From: Endomicrobiaceae bacterium
GTDB lineage: Bacteria; Elusimicrobiota; Endomicrobiia; Endomicrobiales; Endomicrobiaceae
Assembly: GCA_028690485.1 (NCBI GenBank)
Contig: JAQVBD010000001.1
Location: forward strand, 27,355-91,354
Direction: 5' to 3'
Length of the DNA: 64,000 nt
The translations under genes and the position numbers were made by a program. Below, in pieces: positions 63,540-64,000 of this stretch. The notes under the pieces were generated by a model. It made no database searches and was not told where the DNA came from. It worked only from the letters and a program-made list of their open reading frames with translations. Positions within the stretch are counted from its first letter, which is position 1. Every line of letters begins with the position of its first letter.

Positions 63540-63575
63540 CAGAAAGTATTTTTAGATTATAATATTAATATAATT

Positions 63576-63648
<73 letters not shown>

Positions 63649-63650
63649 TA

Positions 63651-63748
63651 TTTTGACTTTATGCTGCGTTTTCGCTCGTTCGGATACCTCGGGGCTTCGC
63701 CCCTTTACAGTATACACTTACTCGCTCAGACCTTGCCTAAAGTCAAAA
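63651..63748 (+). repeat. Structured repeat element A after tRNA-Ala
   Basis: A 98-base segment bounded by a perfect 11-base inverted repeat (TTTTGACTTTA at 63651-63661, TAAAGTCAAAA at 63738-63748). Its centre holds a GC-rich hairpin GGGGC-TTC-GCCCC (63691-63703). Its base composition is much richer in GC than everything around it. It begins two bases after the tRNA. The 3' half is repeated as element B. Confidence 0.7.
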
Positions 63749-63839
63749 TCTGTGAAAGATATTTATTGGAATAACCGCTCGGCTGTGCTTGGTATACCTT
63801 GTTCAAAAAAACAAAAAATCATCACAAAATACGTTAGAA

Positions 63840-63915
63840 AGATACCTCTGGACTCTGGCCTTTTACAGTATACAACCCAAATTCTCACTCGTTCAGATCT
63901 TGTCTAAAGGCAAAA
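63840..63915 (+). repeat. Diverged repeat element B
   Basis: Matches the 3' part of element A (63682-63748): both read GATACCTC, a short GC stretch, TTTACAGTATACA, then CTCG(C/T)TCAGA, CTTG(C/T)CTAAAG and CAAAA, with a 9-10 base insertion in B. The central hairpin is degenerate in B. The bases between A and B hold another fragment with CCGCTCGG and GGTATACCTTG (63775-63801). I see no gene in the segment after the tRNA. Confidence 0.65.
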
Positions 63916-64000
63916 CAGAATTGTTCATTTGATAATATATTACTATAAAAAAAACTCATTTTTTGATAAAATATCAAAATATATAATATTAGAGAATATC

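Noticed and set aside
63653..63907. 84-codon open frame after tRNA-Ala
   Set aside because: It runs through both repeat elements, has no ribosome binding site and a start inside the inverted repeat, and its translation has no recognisable pattern; the repeats explain the sequence better.
63959..63987. Promoter near the right end of the window
   Set aside because: TTGATA and TATAAT boxes are present but only about 13 bases apart and partly inside a palindrome (TTTTGATA/TATCAAAA); no gene follows before the window ends.

Overview
The window is one AT-rich bacterial chromosome segment packed with short-spaced or overlapping genes, nearly all on the + strand. The gene content points to a Gram-negative-type, anaerobic, fermentative bacterium. 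It has meso-diaminopimelate made through the DapL aminotransferase route, lipobox proteins, outer-membrane-type beta proteins, prepilin machinery, an anaerobic class III ribonucleotide reductase, acetate kinase and a two-subunit iron-sulphur fumarase. My best guess is a host-associated member of the Elusimicrobiota (Endomicrobium/Elusimicrobium-like). This is an inference from gene content; a spirochaete or another deep-branching didermal lineage is not excluded.

Layout. 1-3818: PIN/TRAM protein (partial), ispD, ispF, cysS, rlmB (isoprenoid and translation block). 3827-11140: lysA-dapF-dapA-dapB, a large membrane protein, then dapL, ending in a strong terminator. 11161-16239: folK, malic enzyme, TPR lipoprotein, fumarase alpha and beta, coaX. 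16255-19207: beta-barrel-like protein, membrane metalloprotease, polyprenol-kinase-like protein, polysaccharide deacetylase and a TM1266-type regulator. 19471-24057: proS, a small lipoprotein with an apparent ACG start, lpdA, gcvT. 24054-26601: a compact Tad-like pilus/secretion island with a mini-secretin, a 59-residue Flp-like peptide, and TadE-like and TadG-like proteins. 26679-28404: trxA, a TlpA-like thioredoxin, trxB. 28549-34729, minus strand: nrdD-nrdG under a cobalamin riboswitch, followed by a giant TIKI-like/MFS fusion. 34846-42528: polA-coaE, pgsA-der-plsY-gpsA, HU, MerR. 42601-45506: a secreted protein with a FlgD-like C-terminus and a PorV-like/TPR outer-membrane protein. 45524-53129: rho, then two copies of an XRE-cupin regulator plus acyl-CoA ligase pair around a MATE exporter. 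53347-60696: a peptidase/methyltransferase-like fusion, coaD, pilT, pseudopilin, pilD, O-antigen-ligase-like protein, flippase-like protein (apparent ATT start), GT2. 60699-63397: isocitrate dehydrogenase, ndk, ackA. 63576-63648: tRNA-Ala(GGC), followed by a GC-richer structured repeat region to the window end.

How the genes work together. The dap/lys block supplies peptidoglycan precursor and lysine. Malic enzyme, fumarase, isocitrate dehydrogenase and acetate kinase fit C4/TCA-branch fermentation. TrxA, the TlpA-like protein and TrxB form a thiol redox module. PilT, PilD, the pseudopilin and the Tad-like island are surface-appendage or secretion parts.

The observations I rate highest are the cobalamin riboswitch controlling a class III rather than class II ribonucleotide reductase, the TIKI-like/MFS fusion, the repeat element after the tRNA, the peptidase/methyltransferase-like fusion, the duplicated regulator/ligase pairs, and two genes that appear to start at non-AUG codons. 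All family names come from reading motifs by eye; no database search was run.
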